Below are positions 46,194-58,399 of a stretch of DNA of 64,000 bases, in pieces (positions within the stretch are counted from its first letter, which is position 1; every line of letters begins with the position of its first letter). The notes below the pieces were generated by a model, which did not search any database, was not told where the DNA came from, and saw only the letters and a program-made list of their open reading frames with translations. The DNA is taken from the NCBI GenBank assembly GCA_026120185.1, contig JANUWF010001942.1, positions 806,001 through 870,000 of the forward strand. The letters run 5' to 3'. The DNA comes from Voacanga thouarsii (taxonomy: Eukaryota; Streptophyta; Magnoliopsida; Gentianales; Apocynaceae). The position numbers and the translations under genes are program-made.

Positions 46194-47030
46194 ATGGTGG
46201 GAAGTTCTTTTAGTCCTTTGGCCGTTATTCTCCAAGAGAATAAGTTAACAGGACTAAACTATATGAACTGGAAGATGAACCTGGACATAATACTCACAGC
46301 CGAGGAGTATAAGTATGTCATTTACGAGACCTGCCCTGTGATAGGGGAAGGTTCCACTGACGAAGAGAGAGAGGCTGAGAAGGCGTGGAAGAAGGCTAAT
46401 GAAATGGCACGTTGCTATATGCTAGCCTCCATGTCTAATATGCTCTAGTCAAAACACGAGCACATGGCTTCTGCATATGACATTAGTCATTCATTGGCCA
46501 CTATTTTCACGGATAAGAGTCGGCCCGCAAGGCAGGATGCTCTTCGAACTATAATAAACACTAAGATGGCTGAGGGAGCATCAGTCAGAGAGCATATGCT
46601 CAAGATGATTGCTGCTTTCGAGGAGGCAGAAATCTTAGGAGCTATCATTGACCCTGAGAGGCAAGTGGACATGGTTCTCGAATCTCCACCTAGTTCCTCT
46701 ACTTAATTCAAACTAAATTACAATATGAATAAGTTAAATATGAGTTTGACTGAGTTGATGAAGGAACTTCAGATGGCAGAGAAGGTCATGAAGCCACATT
46801 CAAAGGCCATGATTGCTAAGGCTTCTTCCTCAAGAACTAGGTCTAAGCCTAGAAAGTTCAAAAGGAAGAAAGGAAACGCAGCAGCCCAGCCCAAAGATAA
46901 ACCTAAGGGCAAGTGCTTCAAATGTGGGAAGAAGGGACACTGAAAAAATGAGTGTCCAGATCTTCAAGCCAAGAAAAACCCTACAGGTAATGTTTTCTAT
47001 CTAGGGTCTATATCAATGGTTGGATCAACT
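46194..47030 (+). pseudogene. Copia E gag
   Basis: ATG at 46194 after a pyrimidine-rich stretch. LQENKLTGLNYMNWKMNLDI near residue 14, EEREAEKAWKKANEMARCYM, DALRTIINTKMAEGASVREH, KLNYNMNKLNMSLTELMKEL, a Lys/Arg-rich stretch and a zinc knuckle CFKCGKKGH*KNEC at about 46917-46955. Stops at 46446 (TAG), 46704 (TAA) and 46941 (TGA) each stand where relatives carry Gln, Gln and Trp. All parts are in one frame, so only point mutations disable it. Confidence 0.93.
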
Positions 47031-48445
47031 TCCATTTAGATTGTTGATTCAGGAGCCACTGATCATATCTGTAACTCATTGCAGGGGTTTAGAAAGATAA
47101 AAAGACTCAAGAAGGGCGAACATGGATTATGCGTGGGAAATGGAGCACAAGTCTGGGCCCTTGTAGTGGGAGTGCTGGATCTTGTTTTTTATTGTAATAA
47201 AAAAGTGATTTTAATAGATATTTTATATGTACCTAATTTTCGTAAGAATTTGATTTCAGTTGCAAAACTAATAAATCAAGGATATTCTGTATCTTTCCAT
47301 TCTGGTATTTCTATCAGTAGAGATGGAGAAATTTTATGTACTGGGCACATGTATGGAAACCTATTCTATTTAAACCCTATTAATCATCAATCAAATAACG
47401 CTCAATTTGAACCTTTAACTAAGAAGAGAAAGACCAATGTCAATGACTCATATCTTTGGCATATGAGGTTGGGTCACATCAACTCAACCAGGATTCAGAG
47501 GTTAATCCATGATGGGCCTTTGGGCTCATTGAGATTGAAAATTTTACCTCAGTATGAATCCTGCCTGATGGGAAAGATGACCAAAAGGTCTTTTATCTCA
47601 AAGGCGGATAGGGCCAAAGAAGTACTGAGTCTTGTTCACACTGATGTGTGTGGTCCCTTGTCTACACCAGCTAGAAGAGGTTTTGAGTATTTCAACACTT
47701 TCATGGATAATTGTACAATGTTTGGTTATATTTACCTGATGAGGTGCAAGTCTGACTCTTTTGATAAATTCAAGGAGTTTAAGGCTGAAGTGGAGCGTCG
47801 GACAAGTAAATTAATCAAGACCTTACGATTGGATCGTGGTGGAGAGTACGTCCTGGGTGAATTCAAGGACTATACGGTACATCATGGAATAGTATCCCAG
47901 CTCTCTGCGCCGGGGACATCCCAGCAGAACGAAGTAGCTGAGAGAAGGAACAGGATATTGATGCAAATGGTCCGAAGCATGATGTCTCATGCTACTCTTC
48001 TAGTATCTTTTTGGGGATATGCCCTGGAAACAACGACATATATTCTGAACTTGGTGCCTTCCAAGTTAGTACCTAGGGCTCCCTATGAGATGTGGACTAG
48101 GCATAAACTAAGTCTGAATCATCTCAAGATATGGACTTGTCCAGCTTATGTACTGGTCGAGAGAGACAAGTTGGAACTAAAGTCAGAATTATGCTATTTT
48201 GTTGGGTATCCAAAAGGAATAAATGGTGGTTACTTTTATCATTCTAAGGAGCAGAAAGTACTGGTTAGTACCAATGCTAGATACTTAGAGGATGATCAAA
48301 GTACTTCCACGAAAAGTTCAACTAGGTTGGAACTCGAGGAGAAGTTATCTTCGAAAGCAACTTCTTTTGACTCGATTATGGAACAAGAAGAGGCACAGCC
48401 TCAAGAGCCTGTACAAATGGAACTTCGTCATATAGTGGGAGAGTG
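47031..48445 (+). pseudogene. Copia E protease and integrase
   Basis: Protease core IVDSGATDHICNS at about 47040, preceded by a TAG (47037) where relatives have Trp; YVPNFRKNLISVAKL at 47227. GAG-pre-integrase: LWHMRLGHINSTRIQRL (47455) and ESCLMGKMTKRSF, where the first Cys of the HHCC zinc site is Tyr. Integrase core: HTDVCGP (47638), RLDRGGEY (47828) and QQNEVAERRNR (47922) supply the D, D, E triad. The frame stays open to 48572 but homology shifts frame near 48440-48450. The protease would cut the polyprotein; integrase inserts the cDNA. Confidence 0.93.
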
Positions 48446-49500
48446 TCTAGGGTTCCGGATAGATGGTATGGAGAGGCTTTTGAGCTGGTCTCTGACCATC
48501 AGGAACAAGACCCCACTAGATACGAGGAGGCTATTGATGATACCAATGCAAATCTATGTCATGAAGCAATGAAAGTCGAGATTGAGTCTATGTACTTCAA
48601 TCAGGTTTGTGATCTTATAGCTTCACTTGAAGGGATAAAACCCATTGGATGTAAGTGGGTGTACAAGAGAAAGAGGTGAGAGGATGGAAAGGTGGAAACC
48701 TTCATAGCTAGGCTTGTGGCAAAAGGATATACTCAGAAAGAATGGATCGATTATGAGGAAACCTTTTTCCCGATGACCATGCTTAAGTCCATTCGTATCC
48801 TCCTTACCATCGCATGTTATTATGACTACGAGATATGGAAAATTGATGTTAAGACGGCATTTTTAAATAGCCATCTTAGCGAAGACATCTATATGTCCCA
48901 ACCAGAAGGTTTTATTGCTGAAGGCCAAGAACATATGGTTTGCAAGCTTAAGAAGTCCATTTATGGACTTAAGCAGGCATCGAGAGCATGGAACATTCGT
49001 TTTAATGAGATTGTAAAGTCTGATGGTTTCATTCAAAATAAGGATGAGCCATGCGTGTATAGGAAACTTGAAAGCATTAATGTGGTTTTTCTTTTTTTAT
49101 ATGTGGATGGCATTCTACTCATTGAAAATGATGTAGAGTCATTGTCATCTTCAAAAGTTTGGCTGTCTAGTTAATTCAGTATGAAGGACTTGGGAAAAGC
49201 CAACTACATTCTCGGGATTAGACTTCTTAGAAATAGGAAGCAGAGAATGTTAGGAATATCCCAAGCCGCATACATTGACAAGATGCTGGCTAAGTACAGC
49301 ATGGACTCATGCAAGGGAGCTCTAATCCCTTGCAGACATGGGTTGTCACTTTCTTCAAGGGACTATCCTAAGTCTCAAGAAGAAAAGGACAGGATGAGTA
49401 GGATTCCCTACGCTTCGGCTGTGGGAAGTCTCATGTACGCCATGCTATGTACTAGGCCAGATATCTGCTTTACCATAGGCTTAGTTAGCAGATATTAGCC
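48446..49500 (+). pseudogene. Copia E reverse transcriptase
   Basis: Continues in the +1-shifted frame: NLCHEAMKVEIESMYFNQVCDL, PIGCKWVYKRKR, then a TGA at 48677, ARLVAKGYTQKEWIDYEETF, KIDVKTAFLNSHLSEDIYMSQPEGF (first catalytic Asp present), CKLKKSIYGLKQASRAWN, FLFLYVDGILLIEND (49085), MKDLGKANYILGI. The palm motif is YVDG instead of YVDD, so the second catalytic Asp is lost. Stops at 49172 (TAA) and 49496 (TAG) sit at positions that are Gln in relatives. Confidence 0.94.
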
Positions 49501-50083
49501 AAACCCTGGGGAGGTTCATTGGCAAGCTGTAAAGCATATTCTCAAGTATCTCAAAGGAACGAGAGATTATATGCTGGTTTACAGGGCTGATGATTTGGTT
49601 CCTACCGGATACACAGACTCAGACTTCCAAGCAATTAAGGATGAGAGAAAATCCACTAGTGGATATGTCTTCACCCTGTCTGGAGGAGCAATTTCATGGA
49701 GGAGTATCAAACAATCTTGTATTGCTGACTCAACCATGGAAGCTGAGTATGTGGCAGCCTCGGAGGCATCCAAGGAAGCAGTCTGGCTTCAGAAGTTTCT
49801 TTCAAAACTTGGAGTCGTGTCACATATGGACAGACCAATTATGATGTACTGCGACAACACTGGAGCAGTATCGCAATCCAAGAAACCTCGGAACCACAAG
49901 AAGGGGAAGTATATTGAGAGGAAGTACCACCTGATCCGGGATTTTATCCAGAGATGGGAAGTCATGGTGGAACAGATTACCTCAGATTACAATCTAGCAG
50001 ATCCATTCACCAAGCCTTTAACTGAGAGAGTCTTTAAAAGACACTTAGAGGCTATTGGGGTGGGCACCTATGGACTTACCTAG
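49501..50083 (+). pseudogene. Copia E RNase H and polyprotein end
   Basis: Open from 49571: YTDSDFQAIKDERKSTSGYVF (first catalytic Asp), GGAISWRSIKQSCIADSTMEAEYVAASEA (Glu), MYCDNTGAVSQSK (Asp), HLIRDFIQRWEVMVEQI, NLADPFTKPL, ending GTYGLT then TAG at 50081. All recognisable RNase H acidic residues are present. It ends 22 bases before the 3' LTR. Confidence 0.94.
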
Positions 50084-50093
50084 TCTTAGAATG

Positions 50094-50105
50094 CAAGTAG
50101 GAGAT
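50094..50105 (+). other. Polypurine tract of copia E
   Basis: CAAGTAGGAGAT immediately before TGTTGG of the 3' LTR. Confidence 0.85.
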
Positions 50106-52121
50106 TGTTGGAATATGTGCCCTCTTAGACTAGGTTTTTGATGTAAATATCGAAGATGTTAATAAAAGAATTTATTTTTAAAAATCGTTTATGAATTTAT
50201 TTTCTTCATTTGTCCACAATTCTCGTTTGAAAAACACCCATTGTGTTTAAAGAAGTGATCTATGTGAATGGTGGTCTTTCACAGTAAAGTATGGATCATG
50301 GGTTATTTGAACGCATAAATATTTGTTCTTAAACAATTGATAAGAATAGGAATCTCATCATGTCTAGGTTATTATGTTATGAATTTCAAATTGGGAATGG
50401 CTTACCTTTAGCCAGTGAGTAGTCCACTCACTTCATGACATAAGCGTATTTCGAATACGTAGAACAGGACCTGTAATAGTGGTTTCATAAAAGAACTATA
50501 TGGTAGAAACCTAACTACTACCGCTACAGTGTGGACTAGTATTCTATGACTTGAGTATGAGTTAGTGGTCTGACGAAGCTGGAAGCATAGACTTTGATAT
50601 GCTATAGTTGAGGCTCTATTGTAGGGCCAATATACTTGTATGTTGGGTATGTGAAACTAGTTAGTTAAAACAGACTTGTACAAGATAGTTTCTACACTAT
50701 ATCGCCCATTGTGGTTGTCTGAATGATCTAAATGTCTAAGGCCTTAGGAAACATGACTTGGGTGTTTGCTTTAGGGTAGCTCCCTTGGAAAGCGGAAACA
50801 CTCTAGGAAGTCGTGGATCATTGGACTAGAAGCCTAAGGATGGTAGATGTCATTTAGAGGGGTGTTAGTATAATTCTTCCTCTCAAAATGTACGGTGATG
50901 TGTAGAGGGGTATTTTAGTCATTTCACCTGTAGGTCGAAGACTTTGCTAATGCAGCATTGTCCTTGGGGTCAATATTTCCTTATGGTAATATTAGGAAAT
51001 ATTTAAAATGTAAAATATAGCTATTTATATAGTGGGGGTATTTTGGTCATTTTAGTAACTAAGGCGATGTGTTTTTTTTGTCCTCGAAATAGCCCATAAG
51101 TCCTAATTAATTTTTTGGGTTGAAGAATTGGTCTCAGATATAGAAGGTTTTATTTTATTCAGGAAGTCTAATTTATTATTTGACTGAATAAAATAAATTG
51201 AGAGAAATTTATTATCTGGTTTAATTGGTTAATTAATTATTTAGGGTCGAGGTCCAGTTTGAATAATTAGAAAATTAACTGGGACTTAAACTAGAGGAAA
51301 ATAATTAATTCTTAATTATTTATTGGATTATTTATTTAATTAATCCTAAGAAATAAATAATTAAAGTTTAATTATTTTTTGGTTTATTTGGGCACATTAG
51401 TTATTTATTGGGTTATTTATTTAATCCCAAGGAAAATAATTAATGTTTTTTATTTTGGAATTTTTAGGTCCAAGAAAAATAATAAATATTATTTTACCCT
51501 AATAGCCTGAACCATAGGATTTTTCCGAACACAGTTCAGAAGAGTTTAGAGTGAAGCCAAAATTTATTTTGTTAATAATATTCGGGTATTTGAAATATTA
51601 AATCCCGGGAATATTATCAAAATAATTATTTTTGGTTTCATGATTTTTGGCTTTCTGTGTGGAAAAATAAAATTAAAAAGAAAAAAATAAAAATCTCTCA
51701 AAACTCTTAGCTTTTGGTTTTTCTTCACTGTCTCTTGGTTTTCTGTTTACTGGCTGTTGGTTTTGTTTGCAAAACATAATAAGCCAAGCCTTGAAAACCA
51801 ACCATGAGGTGTGAAAAAAAAACTGATCCTTTTCTCACCCAAATACTGTGTTCACCAACTTGGATTAGGGAGGGTCATATTCTGAGAACTGAAGAGCCAA
51901 GCATTGCACCGGAGGAGAACTACCGGAACCGGAGGTTTCATCGTGTGGGCAAGAAGGAAGCTGTTCTTGTCCTTCAATTCATTCAACCACAATCTTCAAG
52001 GTTTAAGGCACTGAGAGGTATGATTTTAAAGCTTCCATACTGCTATTATGCTCTGTTTTGATTTTTCTCCTCTATTTTTGTTCTCCCGTTGCATGCTCTC
52101 TGTTTTTTTCCAAATCCCACA
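50106..52121 (+). repeat. 3' LTR of copia E
   Basis: 2016 bp, TGTTGGAATATG ... CAAATCCCACA, followed directly by GTAAG. Confidence 0.95.
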
Positions 52122-52159
52122 GTAAGGGTATTATAGAAAAACACATATAAGATGCATGA

Positions 52160-53180
52160 TCACTTGGTTGTAGATCTTGAGCCACTACAGTGAGTAGATG
52201 GTCCAAGGCCTTCTTGGTCATTTAATCGATTTGACTGGTTGACTTTGGACCGATGTTTGAAAGCTTCGGATGCCCAATACTCTTTTGCCTTTACATAGAC
52301 ATTGTTATTCATGTAAGCTGGCTTTTTCCCATCAATCTTTGCCTTAAATAAGTTATTTTTCAAGCTCCTACTCCCAATTACTTCAAAAAAGTTCCTAACT
52401 GATGCATCTATACTTGGATCCCATTTAAACCTTCCCTGAAAATTATGTATTAAAGCGAATTCTTTAACTTTGTAGTATAGTAGAATATTTAATTTGAAGT
52501 TATCTAAAGCATACAAGGATATGCATGTTGTTTTATGGTTAAGCATATTGCGAGTAGGTTTGTAAATTTCTTTGTTTTATGTTGTTTTTGGTGTTTGTAA
52601 GAGGTGCCAATCCTATTAACTTACCCGAAAAATAGAGAACCAAATGTCTCTTGTTGACGAAGTGACTTTGCTCTATTGAGGATAAAAATCATCATACTTT
52701 GATTGCCACGCCTTAGTAACTTCTCTGGTTGTATTGATGCCTTTACCTCTTTCGTCATATTAAAAGGGTCTATATTGATTTAATTCATTAACACGTGAAA
52801 GCTACAAGTTCAGTAAAAGAATTCATCCGTAAAATGAGTTGAAATTCTTAATACAAAAAAGAGAATGAAGTTTAAACTTATGTTCCATCCACAACAAAGA
52901 ATAGTTTGTTAGGTTAATGTGTTTGTGAAGACCCCGACTTAATGCTTTGGCTATTACATTGAATTAAGTTAGGGGTTGTAGGATTATCAATAACCTCGTT
53001 CTCTCGATTTAGCAAATTGTTGGCCACCCCTTCAGTATTAGACATATATTGTGCACCTGAGGTTCTGCCTTCTTCATGACCATTATTTCCTTGAATTGAT
53101 GTTGACTTAATACCATCCCCATCACCTTTACCATTCATTTGCTCTTGCTTTCCTCTAGCTATCCATTGTGCTAATTGCAC
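52160..53180 (-). pseudogene. N-terminal and core part of K Transposase_24 protein
   Basis: Minus strand. 52546-52160 encodes the Transposase_24 core: FKWDPSIDASVRNFFEVIGSR, LFKAKIDGKKPAYMNNNVY, KAKEYWASEAFKHRSKVNQ, NRLNDQEGLGPSTHCSGSRS. Upstream, 52840-52640 gives a degenerate ERGKGINTTREV-like exon, and 53180-52914 a Gly/Asn-rich segment (MQLAQWIARGKQEQMNGKG). The frame runs into copia E on the low-coordinate side, and the C-terminal VYGxGS part reappears at 41463. The 'GPSTHCSGSRS' motif makes the assignment firm for the core exon; exon borders are guesses. Confidence 0.82.
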
Positions 53181-53314
53181 AATTAAGCAACATTAGTATA
53201 TTGTTTACATAGGCACTAACTACTTCTTTCTTATAAAACATAAACAACTAACACAAATTTACATGTACTTTTACTTAAAAAAATTAGCTCATTCCACAAA
53301 GCATAATTTTCAAC

Positions 53315-53735
53315 TCATTTTTCTTCGACTTTCTCCAGGCTAAGATGCATAAATTCAGTCTTTATCTTCATTGAAAAAGGAACTCCACTTAGTAATTTGT
53401 AAATAGATTCTACTTCTGAATTAACTATTTTATTTTTAAGGAAATTAGAATTCCTGAAATCCAAATCTATCCCTACTGGTTCCTCCCATTCTGTTTTCTT
53501 TAATTTCATCTTCTTCAACTACCGTATAGGCTATCTCAAATGGTTTAGAATGGTGATTGTTGGCCTCATCTCCCTCCATGTTTCCACACTTAACCATGTA
53601 TCTGGACCTTGCTCTATTATTCTAGCTGACATCATCAACATGTTTATTCGCACCATTATTTATGTGCTCCACCATTCATTAAACATGTCCAAGGTAAACC
53701 AATCAGGTCTCATCTACGAATTAAAAAAAGAATGA
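53315..53735 (-). pseudogene. Unrecognised coding-like segment in CACTA K
   Basis: Minus strand: PDWFTLDMFNEWWST, then breaks, then an open frame 53518-53315 (LKKTEWEEPVGIDLDFRNSN, SEVESIYKLLSGVPFSMKI). It lies 5' of the Transposase_24 exons on the same strand and may be an upstream exon of that gene or another CACTA ORF. I do not recognise a domain. Confidence 0.35.
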
Positions 53736-54413
53736 CAAATTTTAATTTCATCAACTTGGAGGATGTATAATAGTTATAAATAAATATTAATAGTCGTCAT
53801 TAATTACTCACGAAGTAGGGCCAACCGACCAAGGTAAACCTGTCAGGGCAATTTTAGATAAATAAGTAGGCAAAATACAGTGTATACATCCCGCACTCTA
53901 CTGAACCTATTTGTTGTGGAACCTGAGAATAAATTAACAATCAATTAGTGTAAATGTGGATCAACACAACAATTCAAGTAATAAATATGCAAAATGTAAG
54001 TTTCACTTGCCTTTAGTACCAATACGGATATTTCATTAGCTTTTGTATCATTATTCGACCTACCTACTGCTTCATGTATGTCAACAATAAACCTATAACT
54101 TATAGTATTCAAGTTAGCAACATATATATTTGCAGGCTGGATATAGGACTCGAAGTAGTCTTATTTAAAAAACTCACTTTGTTATCAAGGTTACGAGACT
54201 GTTGTTATTTCCTAATTGAAGTAAGTCCAAAAAGATAGCACACTTGTTCTCTGATTCATCTGCCTCATTGAATCTGCATAATATCAAAAGGCACTAATGA
54301 TTCTGCATTTTAATTCGAGCACCCCAATACCATATAATCAGAAATCAAGTAGCTAAAAGTAAGAGTATATGTACAACATAAATTTGATAACTTCTTACCA
54401 CTTAACGATAGGT
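53736..54413. other. Intron-like AT-rich DNA of K
   Basis: No open frame of note, no recognised motif. Confidence 0.4.
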
Positions 54414-54418
54414 ACAAT

Positions 54419-56130
54419 TGTTAGTGTTGTGCCCAAGAGGTAATCATTTCTACATTGTATATGACACATTTTATTTTAATAAAAGACATTATTTATCTTA
54501 TAGTTTCTTTTGTTTACTTTAAGTAATATAACTGTTCGATAAAGTCCATAGTACAACACTGTGTTAAGGAGATCATGATATGAGATTCCTACTATACTGG
54601 ATGGTGTTAGTATTTAAATAGTCTCTAGCCATAGTATTAATGAGATAAAACATCATTAATGCGTTAAGACTAGCATGTGTTAGACTTCCTTATTTGATCA
54701 GGTGGTGGTTCTCAGAACCGTGAATATTGAGATACTCAAAGTTAACACATGGATGCTTGTTAATGGAACAAATTCATTAGATGGCCTAGCTTTGAAATAA
54801 TCACATGGATAACTATTTAGTGCCAGTGATATAATCTCAATATAGCAAACGTGCAAGTATCCTTAGACTTGAGATCTCCAAGGTACTTTGTTTGCTGAGC
54901 ATTGTACTTTGATTCCAATCTCTGGAGTTTGATCAAGGGCCACCTATGGGATGGATATTGGGTACATTTTGAGGTAAACGAAAGTAGTTGAGAGGGTCAA
55001 TAAAGGATTCACCACTCGTAATAGTATGGGCGAATATCTCACGGCCACTTGTAGGAATTACTACTCGAAAGTCCTTGGCCAAGGCGATTGTGTATTGTAA
55101 ATAGTTTCAATTGATACACATCTAAAGTAGTAGATTCCTGGTACAAGTACTATTGGATTCAGGCCAGAATTAATTGTAGAGGGAGTTGGCACTAATTCTG
55201 TACTCCAAACCGAATGAGATATTGTATGGTGAAATGAGTTAATTGCACTGAAGTTTGTTATTCAAGGGTTCATATCAAGCCACTTGACTTCATGAACTCT
55301 TAGGTGGTTATGATGTATTGCTAGATACCATTCATGATCTGGGAATATGGGTTTATTAATTGATGAATTAATAAACCAATCCTGATTAGAATTAATATGA
55401 TAAATTCTAATTAATTATGGACTATTTATCTCAAAGACGTTTGGATTAATTCATGTTCTCTACCAATTGACTGGGAAACCTAATAGGCCACACATAATAG
55501 AGGATTATATACTCAAGATGTTATTTGATAACATAGTGGGGTTGATTGAGAGAAAGAGAAGTTGTTGTGGGCAAATTATAATTAGTTATAATTTGTGGTC
55601 TAAGTTGTAATTGTGAGAACTTCATGTTTCCAATTATAATTAGGGAATTCTAATAGGATTAGAACTCTCAATTTTGGGGGGAAATTTCGTGTAATATATA
55701 GTAGATATAAAACACGAAAACCCTAGCTGAAAACACACACGAAAAACCAGGAGCCAAGAAACAACAGCTTCCTCTCTTCTCTCTCTCGATTTGATCTTGA
55801 TCAAAAAACCCTAACCGCCATCTTTTTTTGCTAGCACAGGAAATTTTGGTGCTTGAGTGTGTCCTCTGTGTGGATTACTGTTAGAGATAATCATATACTG
55901 TGATTATAGTGGTTAGACGTTTAACTCACGTGGAGGTTGATCACGAGGATTGCTGGATCGCGCCTTAACTTGAAGAAGAAATTTTTGTTCTTCAGACGAT
56001 CACCCAAAGGTAAAAAGCTATTACCTTTACTATCTTTATGTCTTGTTTTCACACATAGACGGGTCTTGAGATAATATCTCATTTTATTTTCCACTACGCC
56101 ATATATGATACGAGTCCGAGATAACCAACA
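54419..56130 (+). mobile_element. Solo LTR of the A1/D copia family with target duplication
   Basis: 1712 bp, TGTTAGTGTTGTGCCC ... ATAACCAACA, plus orientation, opposite to D and A1. ACAAT lies directly on both sides (54414-54418; 56131-56135). No internal element sequence is left, the usual product of recombination between two LTRs. It is inserted in CACTA K. A TATA-like TATAAAAC is at 55706-55713. Confidence 0.95.
55706..55713 (+). promoter_or_regulatory. Possible TATA box in solo LTR
   Basis: GATATAAAACACG in LTR sense orientation, followed 100-150 bp on by the AACCCTAACCGCCAT leader-like region conserved in D LTRs. Confidence 0.4.
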
Positions 56131-56135
56131 ACAAT

Positions 56136-57820
56136 GACAAAATTTTTGTTTAAAACATTAGTCATAATTATCCACTGTAATGCCTTTTCTTTACTCTGAC
56201 ATGCATAGGCATTGAATCATAAAGAATCCAGACAAAGGAACAACCTGGACTTTTCCTCTAGAAGGATTTTCAAAATAATCCTACATGCATATTAGCAATA
56301 TTAGTGAAATGAATTCCTAGATTAGGTAGGGTAGGAGTTTTAATCTTAATATATAGCAAGAATTCAATGAGAACTTACTCCAAATAGTGATCAAACATGT
56401 CCAAGGATAACATCTCGAAATTTGAAGGGCATTCCCAACTTCATTCTTGGATTTTTTGAATTTTCCCTCCACTGTCCAAATTTTCCGTTCATGTTTCTTT
56501 ATACCATCTTTCCATTATCTATATATGCAACTCCCTCACAACCAACCCTAACCTCAGTCCAAGCTTCAATGTCGAACCCGAATGCACTAGATGGCCAGTG
56601 GATTCAATTGGTTTGGTTTTTAGGTTCAAAGTAAGGCCATAATTTGGTTGTCTATATGTAATGTTTTGCTCCCAATGAATCTATGTTTGTCATATATAAG
56701 ATTCAAAATCAAGAGAAATTAACAACATTTCTCTGTCAAAATTAATACGCAACATTGACTCACAACTACCTCAAACTGAAAAAACACAACTTGAGAAGAA
56801 TGAGAGTATGAAGCCAAAATTAACAGAATGCTACACTTGAACCATAACTGAAGCTTCGACACAAAATTTTGGCCAGTACCACAACTGAACCATAATTGAA
56901 ATTATAATAGAGACTTAAACGCTAAATTTAGGACAGTACCATATTCTTAAAACTCAAAAAAATATTATCCAATTATGTAATTTCCATTTTATGCTTCTAA
57001 AACTTGAATTATATTTCCAAAATAAGAGAATATCAGTAAATATAAAAGATAGGCCATCAACACTTAATAATTCCAGAAGGAACACTGACATACACAAATT
57101 AAAATCCTTATTTAAAATTTGGAATAGTATGTTAAAAATCTAATGATAATAAAAGCTGCATTTTAAGACAACAAATAGCTCTTCTGTACACAAGCTGAAT
57201 ACATAGTTCTCAATGTAACTATCAAAACACCGCTTAGTAGGAATGATTACTCTTCTAGGCACAAACCATAAGCTACTAAAACCAGAAACAATACAAAAGA
57301 AATTGAAGCAATTGAGTGATTGCTTATTATCCTCATATCCTAAATTGCCACCTCAGTAATATCTACAAAATTTATATATAAAAAAGAAAAAAGTTCAGTT
57401 GTATTAAGTCTTAATTTCACAATGGAAAATGATTGCTCCCGTAGTTTCAACCACGTTAACCATTCTGGAATGGGAAAAATCAAAAGGGAAAAAAAAAAGA
57501 AGAAAAATAGAGAACCTAAAGAACTTCTATTTCTTAGTGATTTTCTCATACCCCATTTCTTCAAGAAGTATAAATATATTTTAAAAAATAAACAAACAAA
57601 CAAACCAATAACATTATAGGTCTGCATTATACACAAAAGAGACATAACATTCTAGGAAAATAAAATCCTGAAAAACGGAAAGAATATCTTAACTTAAAAA
57701 ACTTAACAACCTTTCAAAGTTTCTATGCATAAAGCTTTTTAAAGGCATAAACCAACCACTCAACCAAAATTTTGTTGATAGTTATACTTACTATATGCAC
57801 TTGAAAGGTCCTCTACTGCA
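56136..57820. other. K internal DNA, no gene recognised
   Basis: AT-rich. The plus-strand frame at 56422-56634 and the overlapping frames at 57340-57645 show no motif and run through simple sequence (A-rich at 57485-57510). Confidence 0.45.
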
Positions 57821-57824
57821 CAAA

Positions 57825-58270
57825 CAACCACGACACGAACTCAATCGCATAGGCCATTGAAATGTGATGATTCCAAGTAGGTTCTGTGTGGGTGCAAATA
57901 AGTTAAACTAATGCAAATATATGTGAAGAATTTAAAGTGGGATTTAAGAAAAATAGATAGTTGAACAGGAACAAGACGGACACATGGGTTGAAGGACTTC
58001 AAAGGAAAATTGTACCTTTTATATTTTTCGGCTTTGTGGATCTATCAGAGACCAAATTTTTGGCTTTTCCAGCTTTGTTGTTCCAGCTAATGCAAATCTG
58101 TGTCCTCTCGCCCTCTTTCAATTCTCTACAATCGATGGTTCTAAGAAGTTAAACTCCAATGTGAATGGGTGTTGTTAAGTTTAAAATGGGATTAAAGAAA
58201 AATGAAAAGTTGAAGACAATAAGAGGAATCGTTGGGTTGAAGAATTTCAGACCAAAAAAAAATGGTACCT
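57825..58270 (-). repeat. Duplicated leader/promoter segment of K
   Basis: Shares phrases with 39580-39990 (CACGAACTCAAT, AAATGTGATGATTCCAAG, GTGGGATTTAAGAAAAATAG, GGGTTGAAGGACTTC). A further partial copy follows at 58182-58250 (ATGGGATTAAAGAAAAATG, GGGTTGAAGAATTTCAGACC). It lies upstream, on the minus strand, of the Transposase_24 gene, while the 39.6-kb copy lies upstream of TNP2. Confidence 0.65.
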
Positions 58271-58399
58271 TTCGGCTGAAGAAGAAAGTTCAGGAAAACA
58301 ACAGCGTTTTCTCGCCTACTTAGGTCAATGGAATTCTGATTGATGCAAATGTACAGAAGGTAGATTAGACACTTGAGGAATTGCATAAAATGGCACTAA

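Larger units (their letters stand above)
42431..52121 (+). mobile_element. Full-length Ty1/copia element E with 5-bp target duplication
   Basis: 9691 bp. LTRs 42431-44445 and 50106-52121 (2015 and 2016 bp, TGTTGGAATATGTGCCC ... CA), GTAAG on both sides (42426-42430; 52122-52126), primer site, 1.7-kb leader, one gag-protease-integrase-RT-RNase H frame and polypurine tract. It interrupts the Transposase_24 gene of CACTA K. The coding frame has seven in-frame stops and one frameshift, so it is inactive, but no large domain is lost. LTRs differ at roughly one base in 14 over the first 140 bp compared by eye, so the insertion is of moderate age. Confidence 0.96.

Noticed and set aside
56422..56634. 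Candidate exon in CACTA K
   Set aside because: No match to known CACTA protein motifs and no counterpart frame; the sense of K is the other strand.
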